From: Planotetraspora phitsanulokensis
GTDB lineage: Bacteria; Actinomycetota; Actinomycetes; Streptosporangiales; Streptosporangiaceae
NCBI RefSeq assembly: GCF_016863295.1
Contig: NZ_BOOP01000015.1
Span: 62,001 to 126,000 of the forward strand
Direction: 5' to 3'
DNA length: 64,000 bases
The first letter of the stretch is position 1. Every line of letters begins with the position of its first letter. The translations under genes were made by a program, and so were the position numbers. Positions 11,429-19,538 of this stretch are shown here, piece by piece. Below the pieces are notes generated by a model, which did not search any database, was not told the origin of the DNA, and was given only the letters and a program-made list of their open reading frames with translations.

Positions 11429-12814
11429 TCAGGAGACTGTGCCGGTCGTCACGTTCGCAGGTCGGGCGGGCGGCTGAGGAGGTGACTGGTGCTGAGCCGG
11501 AGTCCGCCCGGAACCCGGGGGCTGGTTCGGAATCTGAGGCCGGCCCGCGACCAGGACATCGGCCGGAGGCGAGATCCGGGACTGGCTGGGGATCTGACCG
11601 GCGGACTGCGGATAGGGGTGGGCCCGGACCGGCGCCGCGGGCTCGGCCGCTTCCGGAAAGACGGGGACCACGATCTGCGTGGCGGCCTTGCGCTGGCGCA
11701 GCTCCTCACGCTGGCGCCGCCACCGGGGCAGCCCCATCAGCACGAGCACGCCGACCGCGAGCAGGATCGTGAGCGGGAACACGATGAGCGGGACGCCGCC
11801 GATCGACAGGCCGACGATGGTGAAGGCGAACAGGAACGTCCACGCGTACATGATCAGGACGCTGCGACGCTGCGAGTGCCCGATGTCGAGCAGGCGGTGG
11901 TGCAGGTGGCCGCGGTCGGGCGCGAAGGGCGACCGTCCGGCGGACGTCCGGCGGACGACCGCCAGGATCAGGTCCGTCAGGGGCAGCACCATCACCGCGA
12001 TCGGCAGGATCAGCGGCAGCATGACGGGGAACTTGTTGATCCCGACCGCGCTCGGCTCGACCGAGGAGGTGATGGTGATCAGCGACGTCGCCAGGAGCAG
12101 GCCGATCAGCATCGACCCGGTGTCACCCATGAAGATCTTGGCCGGGTTGAAGTTGTGCGGCAGGAAGCCCAGGCACATCCCGATCAGGATGGCGGCGATC
12201 GCGGCCGTCATGTTGATCCGGGAGCCGCCGCTCATCTGGGAGAGCGCGATGGAGTAGGCGAAGGTGGCCATGGCGGCGATGCCCACGATGCCGGCGGCCA
12301 GGCCGTCGAGGCCGTCGACGAAGTTCACCGCGTTGATGACGATGACCACGATCATGATCGTGATGACCGTGCGCAGCGTGGTGTCCAGGCCGGTGGATCC
12401 CCCGAGGAACTGGGGAAGCGGAAGCCACGGGAGGTACATGCCGAAGTAGACGAGCAGGCCGCCCGCCCCGATCTGACCGCCGAGCTTGACCAGCGAGTCC
12501 ATGCCCAGCCAGTCGTCCAGGAACCCGGTGACGACGATCAGGCCGCCGGCCGCGAGCAGGGCGATGGTCGTCTGCCCGTTCAGGCCGTGGGCGAAGGCGT
12601 CTCCGACGTAAGGCAGATGGTTGGCCATCAGCAGCCCCGCGCCCAGCCCGCCGAACATCGCCAGACCGCCCAGCCGAGGGGTCGGCACCTTGTGCACGTC
12701 TCGTTCCCGCACTTCAGGGGCCGCGCCGATGCGCACGGCGAAGACTCTGACCGGGGGCACGAGCAGGAAGGTGACCGCTGCCGCCACGAGCGCCAAGAGG
12801 AGATATTCGCGCAC
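11429..12814 (-). CDS. WecA/Rfe-type polyprenyl-phosphate GlcNAc-1-phosphate transferase
   Basis: The 461-residue integral membrane enzyme moves a sugar-1-phosphate from a UDP-sugar to polyprenyl phosphate and starts cell-wall linker or glycan synthesis (GlcNAc-1-phosphate by homology to Rv1302). About ten membrane helices occupy residues 1-365. The family motifs are present: NAVNFVDGLDGLAAG (Asp-rich, Mg2+), KIFMGDTGSM, and the HLHHRLLDIGHSQR loop. The last 90 residues form a Pro/Gln/Arg-rich cytoplasmic tail with no recognised domain. The start is GTG 12812-12814. The place between tsaC and atpI is conserved across actinobacteria. Confidence 0.92.
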   Translation of the reverse strand: MREYLLLALVAAAVTFLLVPPVRVFAVRIGAAPEVRERDVHKVPTPRLGGLAMFGGLGAGLLMANHLPYVGDAFAHGLNGQTTIALLAAGGLIVVTGFLDDWLGMDSLVKLGGQIGAGGLLVYFGMYLPWLPLPQFLGGSTGLDTTLRTVITIMIVVIVINAVNFVDGLDGLAAGIVGIAAMATFAYSIALSQMSGGSRINMTAAIAAILIGMCLGFLPHNFNPAKIFMGDTGSMLIGLLLATSLITITSSVEPSAVGINKFPVMLPLILPIAVMVLPLTDLILAVVRRTSAGRSPFAPDRGHLHHRLLDIGHSQRRSVLIMYAWTFLFAFTIVGLSIGGVPLIVFPLTILLAVGVLVLMGLPRWRRQREELRQRKAATQIVVPVFPEAAEPAAPVRAHPYPQSAGQIPSQSRISPPADVLVAGRPQIPNQPPGSGRTPAQHQSPPQPPARPANVTTGTVS

Positions 12815-12871
12815 GGACCTAGTTTCCTGTAAGGGCGAACCGTATGTGACGAGAAATCAGCACAGACCGCC

Positions 12872-14140
12872 TCATTCCACGCGGGGATATGTCGGATGCG
12901 TGGCGGTCAGCACCTTTACCCGTTGGAGCACCGACGTTACCGCACCGGGGTCGAGGACGGCGCGGGCGACGAGAGACGCGATCTCTTTCATTTCACCCAC
13001 GCCCATCCCCTGGGTGGTCACGCAGGGAGTGCCGGCCCTGATGCCGGAGGTCACGGTGGGCGGTTCGGGATCGTAGGGGATCACGTTGCGGTTGAGCGTG
13101 ATCCCGGCTTGCGCGCAGCGGCGCTCGGCCTCGGCGCCGCTCACCCCCAGGTCACGCAGGTCGATGAGGGTGAGATGGGTGTCCGTGCCGCCGGACACCG
13201 GCCGCATCCCCTCGGCCGCCAGACCCTCGGTCAGTGCGGCCGCGTTCTCGACGGTCCTGGCCGCGTAACGCTTGAACTCCGGCCGCAGCGCCTCGCCGAA
13301 GGCCACCGCCTTGGCCGCGATCACATGCATGAGCGGCCCGCCCTGCGTGAACGGGAACACCGCACGGTCGATCCGCTCCGCCAGTTCCTCCGTGCACAGC
13401 AGCCCGCCTCCGCGCGGCCCGCGCAACGTCTTGTGCGTGGTGAAGGACACGACGTCCGCGTACGGCACGGCGGACGGGATCGCCTCCCCCGCCATCAGGC
13501 CGATCGTGTGCGCGGCGTCGACGAACAACCACGCGCCGATCTCGTCGGCGATCCCGCGGAACACCGAATGGTCGATCAGCCGCGGATACGACGTGGCGCC
13601 ACAGATGATCATCTTGGGGTTGTGCCGGATCGCAAGTTCGCGCACCTCGTCGTAGTCGATGAGCTCCGTGTCGCGGCGGACGCCGTAGGAGACGACGTCG
13701 AACCACCGGCCGGAGAAGTTGACGTGGGAGCCGTGCGTGAGGTGACCGCCGTGCTGGAGGGCCATCGCCAGGACCGTGTCCCCCGGCTGGAGCAGCGCCG
13801 CGTACGCCGCGAGGTTCGCCGAGGCACCGCTGTGCGGCTGGACGTTGGCGTGGTCGGCCTTGAACAGCGCCTTCGCACGATCGATGGCCAGGGTCTCGGC
13901 CCGGTCGACCACCTCGCACCCGCCGTAGTACCTGCGCCCCGGATAGCCCTCGGCGTACTTGTCGGTGAGGGTCGACCCGAGCGCCGCCATCACCGCGCCT
14001 GAGGTGAGGTTCTCGCTCGCGATCAACTGGAGGCCTCCGCGCAGTCTGGCCACCTCATCCAGCAGGACCTGGGCGACCTCTGGATCCTCCCGCGCCAGCT
14101 GGGAGAAATCTGGCCCGTAGAACGGCTCCGACTTGTCCAT
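12872..14140 (-). CDS. glyA: Serine hydroxymethyltransferase
   Basis: This 422-residue PLP enzyme interconverts serine and glycine with tetrahydrofolate. The motifs are intact: GLQLIASENLTS near residue 37, YAEGYPGRRYYGGCEVVD at 62-79, HSGASAN, and the PLP lysine Lys237 in VSFTTHKTLRGPRGG. The length is normal. The ATG at 14138-14140 follows GGGCGGA. It lies where actinobacteria often carry a glyA between tsaC and the wecA-like gene. A TACATT box near 14178 (minus strand) may be its -10. Confidence 0.94.
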   Translation of the reverse strand: MDKSEPFYGPDFSQLAREDPEVAQVLLDEVARLRGGLQLIASENLTSGAVMAALGSTLTDKYAEGYPGRRYYGGCEVVDRAETLAIDRAKALFKADHANVQPHSGASANLAAYAALLQPGDTVLAMALQHGGHLTHGSHVNFSGRWFDVVSYGVRRDTELIDYDEVRELAIRHNPKMIICGATSYPRLIDHSVFRGIADEIGAWLFVDAAHTIGLMAGEAIPSAVPYADVVSFTTHKTLRGPRGGGLLCTEELAERIDRAVFPFTQGGPLMHVIAAKAVAFGEALRPEFKRYAARTVENAAALTEGLAAEGMRPVSGGTDTHLTLIDLRDLGVSGAEAERRCAQAGITLNRNVIPYDPEPPTVTSGIRAGTPCVTTQGMGVGEMKEIASLVARAVLDPGAVTSVLQRVKVLTATHPTYPRVE

Positions 14141-14246
14141 TGAAATCCGCCCGCATACCGGGGACGACACTCCTCTCAATGTAGACCCCGCGTCGCGGCC
14201 GGGCTCTCGACGAGCGGTCCTTTACCCAAGCTGTAGGCAAGGGAGA

Positions 14247-14633
14247 TCAGGAGAATGCGTGTGGAACCCCCACTCCGCCAGGAACCCAGCGGGGGGTGTC
14301 GGCGGCCTCGTCGCTGATCGCGGTGAGCACCGCCTGGCGGTACATGCCCAGGCGGCCCCGCCATTCGGCCAGGTCGCGGACGTAACGCTCCGCGACGGGC
14401 GCGTCCCAGACGTCCCTGCTCCTGGCCTGCTCGTACGGCCTGTCCAGCGCGCCGGTCAGCCGGTCCATCAGCGGGACCACCTGCAGCCACAGGTCCACGA
14501 GCCGCTGGTATTCCGGGTTGAACACCCACGCGGTCGGCTGGCCGCCGGGGCTGAGCAGGTCAGTCCCTGACGGGGCCGGCGGCAGCTCTCCGGGCTGCAG
14601 CGGAACCGGTGCGGGCGGGTCGACATACGTCAC
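14247..14633 (-). CDS. Small helical protein of unknown function, partner of the KPGD-repeat protein
   Basis: This 128-residue protein starts at GTG 14631-14633 behind GGGAGG; the longer frame runs into its neighbour and is not used. It has a Pro-rich N-terminus (about 35 residues) and then a mostly helical domain with conserved-looking Trp/Tyr residues (EYQRLVDLWLQVVPLMDRL, AERYVRDLAEW). I do not recognise a family. The 37-base gap to the upstream gene suggests one operon. The helix-loop-helix size recalls WXG100-type secretion substrates, but the WXG turn itself is missing. Confidence 0.65.
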   Translation of the reverse strand: MTYVDPPAPVPLQPGELPPAPSGTDLLSPGGQPTAWVFNPEYQRLVDLWLQVVPLMDRLTGALDRPYEQARSRDVWDAPVAERYVRDLAEWRGRLGMYRQAVLTAISDEAADTPRWVPGGVGVPHAFS

Positions 14634-14670
14634 GATCGCGCCTCCCGTGTGCTCTGTCCCCCGGACGCCT

Positions 14671-16155
14671 TCACGGCCGGCCTTCCCAGGGGCGTCCCTG
14701 CACGTCCGCCGGTCCCGGCGAGCGGTGACGGCCGCCTCCGTAGGAGCCTCCCGGCCCGTCCTGTCCGTACGGCTCCGCCCGGGAGTGCTTCCCGGACGGC
14801 TGGAGCGGATCGCCGGACTGCTCCGCGCGAGCCTCGCCGTGTCCCTCCGGGTAGAGCCGGTCGCCGTAGGGCCCGGCCGTCCCGGGCGCCCATCGGCCAC
14901 CCTCAGGAAGCGTCCCTGCCGGAAGGGTCACATCAGGAATCTGGATCGGCCCGGTCTCACGGCGGCGGTCGACCACGACCCACAACGTGTCGTCGCCCGA
15001 CCGGCCGGTGGGATAGGAGACCACGTCGACCGGCTGGACCGCGGACGGCAGCGGGATGTCCTGCCAGATCCCGGCGGCGGCCGGCGCCCGGGGATCGACT
15101 CCCACGGGGGGCCGCCCGCCGAGGTCGCCCGGACCGTTGAGCGGTCCGTCGGGCACCGGCGCGCCCAGCACCAGGTACGGCTCACGCGCGGCGGCGGAAG
15201 GCCGTGCGGCGGCTGAGGGGTCGAACGCGGGGCCGAACGCGGTGGCCGGACCCGGGTCGCGCGCCGCCGCCGCGTCCGCCGGGACGGTCCCGGACCGTGG
15301 ACCGGTGGGGCAGGCCGCGCCGGGACCTCCCGGCGTTCCCGCCCGATCCGGCGAGACGGGCCTGTGGGAGCGGGGATCGTGGGTCGCGTCGCCGTGCGGG
15401 GACCTGCCCGGCCCTGTATAGGGCCTACGGCGGTGTTTCCCGGGATCTGAGACACGTCCATGCGGTGTGCCGCTCCAGCCGCTCTGAGGGCCGTCGCGGT
15501 CGCCGGATCGGGAGTCTCCGGGCGGGCAGCCACCCGCCTTGGCGTCACCCGGCTTGGCGTCACCGGGCTTGGCGTCACCGGGCTTGGCATCACCGGGCTT
15601 CGCGTCGCCGGGCTTGGAATCCCCCGGTTTCGCGTCTCCCGGCTTGGAGTCGCCCGGTTTCGCGTCCCCCGGTGTGGAATCCCCCGGCTGCGCTCCGCCG
15701 CGGACGCCGTCACCCGGCTTGACGCCCAATTTCGTGGGATCGTGCTCGCGCTTCGGCCTGACAGGCTCACGCTTTTCCGGAGAAGGCGTGACATGCTCTC
15801 GCCCGGGGCCTGCGGCCTTGTCCTTCTCACGCTCCGTCTCACGCGGGCCGTCGCCGGTGACGACTCGCCTCGGCGCGGGCGTCGAGACGATCGTCATCAG
15901 GGACTCGTGGCCGCCCTGCCGCCGCTGCTTCTCCTGCTTCTCGAGGAGGGTCAGACGGTCGGTGACGTCCTTGACCATCCCCCTGCACGCGTCGGCCACC
16001 TCCGACGGGTGATGCGTGGCCTGAACGGCGACACCGGCGCCGCGGGTCAGCTGCGCGATCCGCGCGTCGAGCGTGTCCAGCCGCTTCGCGGCCCGCTGGA
16101 GACCTGCCAGCATCTCGCGGACGAGCTTCGGATCCATCCCATCGAGCTTGGCCAT
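14671..16155 (-). CDS. Low-complexity protein with KPGDA/KPGDS repeats and an N-terminal coiled coil
   Basis: This 494-residue protein has three parts. Residues 1-80 form a helical, coiled-coil-like segment (AKLDGMDPKLVREMLAGLQ, then DTLDARIAQLTRG, then RLTLLEKQEKQRR). A long disordered Pro/Gly/Arg region contains about ten KPGDA/KPGDS pentapeptides (DNA 15528-15690). The C-terminal part, also Pro/Gly-rich, has one ordered stretch, PVDVVSYPTGRSGDDTLWVVVDRR. The ATG at 16153-16155 is set by GGAGG seven bases upstream. I recognise no family. The N-terminus resembles the size and pattern of type VII secretion (ESX) proteins, but that is only a guess. Confidence 0.7.
   Translation of the reverse strand: MAKLDGMDPKLVREMLAGLQRAAKRLDTLDARIAQLTRGAGVAVQATHHPSEVADACRGMVKDVTDRLTLLEKQEKQRRQGGHESLMTIVSTPAPRRVVTGDGPRETEREKDKAAGPGREHVTPSPEKREPVRPKREHDPTKLGVKPGDGVRGGAQPGDSTPGDAKPGDSKPGDAKPGDSKPGDAKPGDAKPGDAKPGDAKPGDAKAGGCPPGDSRSGDRDGPQSGWSGTPHGRVSDPGKHRRRPYTGPGRSPHGDATHDPRSHRPVSPDRAGTPGGPGAACPTGPRSGTVPADAAAARDPGPATAFGPAFDPSAAARPSAAAREPYLVLGAPVPDGPLNGPGDLGGRPPVGVDPRAPAAAGIWQDIPLPSAVQPVDVVSYPTGRSGDDTLWVVVDRRRETGPIQIPDVTLPAGTLPEGGRWAPGTAGPYGDRLYPEGHGEARAEQSGDPLQPSGKHSRAEPYGQDGPGGSYGGGRHRSPGPADVQGRPWEGRP
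15528..15690 (-). repeat. 15-bp tandem repeats coding KPGD(A/S)
   Basis: About ten copies of a 15-base unit (on the plus strand CTTGGCGTCACCGGG and close variants) lie in frame in the gene at 14671-16155. Alternating GCG/GAG-type variants give Ala or Ser at the fifth residue. The five-residue period can expand or contract without a frameshift, so copy number may vary between strains. Confidence 0.9.
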
Positions 16156-16167
16156 GGGCATGCCTCC

Positions 16168-16191
16168 GCAGAGATATCGGCAGAGATATCG
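16168..16191. repeat. 12-bp tandem duplication ahead of the KPGD-repeat gene
   Basis: GCAGAGATATCG occurs twice in direct tandem (16168-16179 and 16180-16191), ending next to the ribosome site of the gene that starts at 16155. GATATC inside each unit is self-complementary. It may be a regulator site or simple slippage. Confidence 0.6.
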
Positions 16192-16328
16192 GCGCACCTC
16201 ACGGTAGCCCGGAAGGACCCGTAACCCCATGGTCGATAGCCAGACGGCATGATTCGCCATCGGAGCAGCTCCCCGGGGCGCATGGCCGTGCCAGCGGGAG
16301 CCCAGAACCCCCGCTCAGTCCCCCGTAC

Positions 16329-16976
16329 TCAGTCCTCTGTGGCGAGATAGCCGACGATTCCGCGGAGCTTGTCGGCGGGGATGGCCCCCTTGCGGAGGAT
16401 CCGGGGCACCGCGGTGGTGAGGTCGAGGATCGTCGACGGCACGTTGTCGGCGCACGGCCCGCCGTCGAGGTAGACGGAGACCGAGTCCCCCAACTGCTCC
16501 TCGGCCTCAGCGGCGGTGGTCGCCGGCGTGGCGCCCGACCGGTTCGCGCTGGAGACCGCCATCGGGCCCGTCTCCTTGAGGAGGTCGAGGGCCACGGGGT
16601 GCAGCGGCATGCGGACGGCGACCGTCCCCCTCGTGTCGCCGAGATCCCACGACAACGACCGGTTGGCCCGCAGGATGAGCGTCAAGGGGCCGGGCCAGAA
16701 GGCGTCGGCGAGGTCCTGGCCATAGGTGCCGAGGCTCTCGACCAGGGCGTTCGCGGCCCGGACGGTGCCGACGAGCACGGGGACGGGCATGTCCCTGCCG
16801 CGCCCCTTGGCCTCGAGGAGGGCGTTCACCGCGGAATGGGTGAAGGCGTCGGCGCCGATGCCGTAGACGGTGTCGGTGGGGAGGACCACCAGCTCGCCCC
16901 GCCGTACGACCGAGGCGGCGTCGATAAGCCCCGAGACCCGTTCACCCTGATTGGCACAGTCATACCGTCGACTCAC
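16329..16976 (-). CDS. tsaC: L-threonylcarbamoyladenylate synthase (YrdC/Sua5 family)
   Basis: This 215-residue protein makes threonylcarbamoyl-AMP, the first step of the t6A37 tRNA modification. The YrdC fold is clear: VVLPTDTVYGIGADAF, the KGRGRDMPVPVLVG basic segment that binds nucleotide and bicarbonate, FWPGPLTLIL, GTVAVRMPLHP and GPMAVSSANRSG. It is short, without the extra Sua5 domain. GTG 16974-16976 is the chosen start. The gene lies directly after prmC, as in M. tuberculosis (Rv1301). Confidence 0.93.
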   Translation of the reverse strand: MSRRYDCANQGERVSGLIDAASVVRRGELVVLPTDTVYGIGADAFTHSAVNALLEAKGRGRDMPVPVLVGTVRAANALVESLGTYGQDLADAFWPGPLTLILRANRSLSWDLGDTRGTVAVRMPLHPVALDLLKETGPMAVSSANRSGATPATTAAEAEEQLGDSVSVYLDGGPCADNVPSTILDLTTAVPRILRKGAIPADKLRGIVGYLATED

Positions 16977-17043
16977 ATGCCTATCCTGCCACGTGCCCCG
17001 CCCCACTCCCTCCCCGGCGATCACATACGGGGAAGGACCGAGG

Positions 17044-17898
17044 TCAGTCCTGGTTCAGGCGGGCGGTGACGTAGCGATCGCGGCCGGTCAGGTCCTGGCG
17101 GAGCCGGACATCGCGCCAGCCCTTGTCCTCGGGGAACAGCCAGTACACCGAGTTGCCCTGCTCGTCCGCGTGCTCGACCGCCACGAATCCCCCCGGCCGC
17201 AGCAGCCGCCTGGCCGTCCGCTCCACGGCCCTGACCTCGTCGAGGCCGTCGTCTCCCGAGCCGTAAAGCGCGCGGGACGGGTCGTAGTCGCGCACCTCGG
17301 GATCGCGCGGGATCGCGCCCGGCGGGATGTACGGCGGGTTGGAGATCACCAGGTCGACCCGCCCGTCGAGCTCCGGCAGGCAGTCGGCGAGATCCTCCGG
17401 GTGGAGCGAGGTCCGGCCCTGGCCGTGTTCGAGGATGTTCTTCTTAGCCCAGCCGTACGCCACGGGGTCGATCTCGACGGCGTGCACCTGCGCGAGCGCG
17501 ACCTCCTGGGCGATCGACAGCGCGATCGCCCCCGACCCCGTGCCGAGATCGACGACGACCGGCGAGGTGACGTCCATCTCCCGCAGGCGGTCGATGGCCC
17601 AGCCCGCCACGACCTCGGTCTCCGGCCTGGGCACGAAGACCCCCGGGCCGACCTCGAGCGACAGGTATCGGAAGTAGGCGCGGCCGGTGATGTGCTGGAG
17701 CGGCTCCCTGGCCTCCCTGCGGGCGATGCCCTCCCAGAAGAGCGCGTCGAAGTCGGCGTCCTTCACCGTGTGCAGCGTTCCTCGCGACACACCATGCACA
17801 AAAGCCGCAATTTCCTCGGCGTCAGTGCGCGGTGACGGAACGCCCGCCTCGGCGAGCCGGGCGGTTGCGTGGGCGATCTCGTCGAACAGGAAGGTCAT
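17044..17898 (-). CDS. prmC: Peptide chain release factor N5-glutamine methyltransferase
   Basis: This 284-residue SAM-dependent enzyme methylates the Gln of the GGQ motif in release factors. An N-terminal helical domain recognises the factor. The Rossmann domain has VVDLGTGSGAIALSIA (SAM site), HAVEIDPVA and the catalytic VISNPPYIPPG motif (NPPY). It follows prfA, its substrate gene, by 47 bases on the same strand. Confidence 0.96.
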   Translation of the reverse strand: MTFLFDEIAHATARLAEAGVPSPRTDAEEIAAFVHGVSRGTLHTVKDADFDALFWEGIARREAREPLQHITGRAYFRYLSLEVGPGVFVPRPETEVVAGWAIDRLREMDVTSPVVVDLGTGSGAIALSIAQEVALAQVHAVEIDPVAYGWAKKNILEHGQGRTSLHPEDLADCLPELDGRVDLVISNPPYIPPGAIPRDPEVRDYDPSRALYGSGDDGLDEVRAVERTARRLLRPGGFVAVEHADEQGNSVYWLFPEDKGWRDVRLRQDLTGRDRYVTARLNQD

Positions 17899-17945
17899 GG
17901 TCTCTTACGGCATGGGCTCACGGGCGGGTCTGGAACGAGACGCCT

Positions 17946-18995
17946 CTACGACGAATGAGCGGCGAGCTTCTCCGACAGTTCGGCGTCCAGCAAAGCCTGT
18001 ATCACCGCATCGAGCTCGCCGTCCAGCACTTGGTCGAGGTTGTACGCCTTGAAGCCGACACGATGATCGGAGATGCGGTTCTCCGGGAAGTTGTAGGTCC
18101 TGATGCGCTCGGAGCGGTCGACCGTGCGCACCTGGGACTTGCGCTCCGCCATGGCGGCGGCCTCGGCCTCCTCCTGGGCGATGGCGAGCAGCCGGGCGCG
18201 CAGGATGCGCAGCGCCGACTCCTTGTTCTGGAGCTGGCTCTTCTCGTTCTGGCAGGAGACGACCACACCGGTCGGAAGGTGCGTGATCCGGACGGCGGAG
18301 TCGGTGGTGTTGACGCTCTGACCGCCGGGGCCGCTGGACCGGAAGACGTCGATCCGCAGGTCGTTCGGGTCGATCTGGACGTCGACGTCCTCGGCCTCGG
18401 GGTAGACGAGAACCCCGGCCGCCGACGTGTGGATACGGCCCTGCGACTCGGTCACCGGCACCCGCTGGACCCGGTGGACGCCGCCCTCGAACTTGAGCCG
18501 GGACCAGACGCCCTCCCTGCCCTTGATCGCGACCGTGACGTCCTTGTAGCCGCCCAGATCGGAGTGCTGGGCGTCGATGACCTCGGTCTTGTAGCCGGCG
18601 CGTTCCGCGTACCTCAGGTACATCCGCAGGAGGTCCCCGGCGAACAGCGCGGACTCCTGCCCGCCCTCTCCCGCCTTGATCTCCATGATGATGTCCTTGT
18701 CGTCGTTCGGGTCGCGCGGGACGAGGAGGTGCGTCAGCTTCTCCTCCAGAACCGGGATGCGGCCCTCGAGTTCGGCCGCCTCCTCCGCGAAGGCCGGATC
18801 CTCCGCCGCCAGCTCCCTGGCCGCGGTCAGGTCCTCCCGGACGCTCTCCAGCTCGCGGTAGGTCCCGACGATCGGGGTCAGGACCGCGTAGCGCTTCCCG
18901 TACGTCCTGGCCTTCGCCTGGTCGGCGTGCACGGCGGGATCGGCGAGCCGCTGCTCCAGGTCCGCGTACTCACTGATGATCTCATCGAGGTTCAC
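17946..18995 (-). CDS. prfA: Peptide chain release factor 1
   Basis: The 349-residue factor reads UAA and UAG stop codons. The codon-recognition tripeptide PVT is in [10 protein letters not shown], and the hydrolysis motif GGQ is in [18 protein letters not shown]. The start GTG (18993-18995) has AAGGAG upstream; the longer frame to 19010 is not needed. The gene lies in the conserved rpmE-prfA-prmC order. Confidence 0.97.
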   Translation of the reverse strand: MNLDEIISEYADLEQRLADPAVHADQAKARTYGKRYAVLTPIVGTYRELESVREDLTAARELAAEDPAFAEEAAELEGRIPVLEEKLTHLLVPRDPNDDKDIIMEIKAGEGGQESALFAGDLLRMYLRYAERAGYKTEVIDAQHSDLGGYKDVTVAIKGREGVWSRLKFEGGVHRVQRVPVTESQGRIHTSAAGVLVYPEAEDVDVQIDPNDLRIDVFRSSGPGGQSVNTTDSAVRITHLPTGVVVSCQNEKSQLQNKESALRILRARLLAIAQEEAEAAAMAERKSQVRTVDRSERIRTYNFPENRISDHRVGFKAYNLDQVLDGELDAVIQALLDAELSEKLAAHSS

Positions 18996-19096
18996 CGCAC
19001 ACTCCTTCACTCAGAAATCGCCCGTAATCGCCAAGGACGCCGGCTCCGGCGCGCTCCTGATCGACCGAGCGCGCCCGAACCGGCGTCCTGAAAGAG

Positions 19097-19315
19097 CTAC
19101 TTGCTCTGAGCCTTCTTCCCGAAACGCGCCTCGAAGCGCGCCACCCGGCCGCCGGTGTCCAGGATCTTCTGCTTGCCCGTGTAGAACGGGTGGCAGGCCG
19201 AGCAGACGTCGGCGTGGATCACGCCGCTCGTCGCGGTGCTGCGAGTGGTGAAGGAGTTCCCGCAGGCGCAGGTCACCTGGGTGACCACGTACTCGGGGTG
19301 GATGTCGGGCTTCAT
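19097..19315 (-). CDS. rpmE: 50S ribosomal protein L31 (zinc-binding form)
   Basis: The 72-residue protein begins [20 protein letters not shown]. Cys16, Cys18, Cys38 and Cys41 form the zinc site of the 'C+' form of L31, used when zinc is plentiful. AGGAAA lies nine bases before the ATG. It is flanked by rho and prfA as in other actinobacteria. The roughly 220-bp gap to rho holds the rho terminator and the probable rpmE promoter, including a GCACA-CTCA-TGTGC hairpin at 19381-19394. Confidence 0.97.
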   Translation of the reverse strand: MKPDIHPEYVVTQVTCACGNSFTTRSTATSGVIHADVCSACHPFYTGKQKILDTGGRVARFEARFGKKAQSK

Positions 19316-19493
19316 GTCTGTTTCCTAACGCTCAGTGCGGTCGCCGGGTCGCTTCTGCCGTGGACGGCTTGCGCGCATCGGCACACTCATGTGCGCGCGG
19401 CGGGAACCGGTACCGCTGCGGTTCGGGTTCCAGTGTGCCAGATCCTGCAACCTTCCCAGGCCATCGGCTATTCCTCCGCACGCTCCGCATGAC

Positions 19494-19525
19494 GACGCCC
19501 CAGGCGGCAGGCCGCCCAGGGCGTC
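19494..19525 (-). terminator. Terminator of rho
   Basis: GACGCCCCAGGCGGC (19494-19508) and GCCGCCCAGGGCGTC (19511-19525) pair over 15 positions with two adjacent mismatches. It lies 13 bases after the rho stop codon. No T run follows on the minus strand. Confidence 0.55.
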
Positions 19526-19538
19526 GATCATGTGAGAA

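Noticed and set aside
15528-15690. Regular repeats considered as a CRISPR array
   Set aside because: The units are 15 bp, contiguous without spacers, and in frame with a coding gene.
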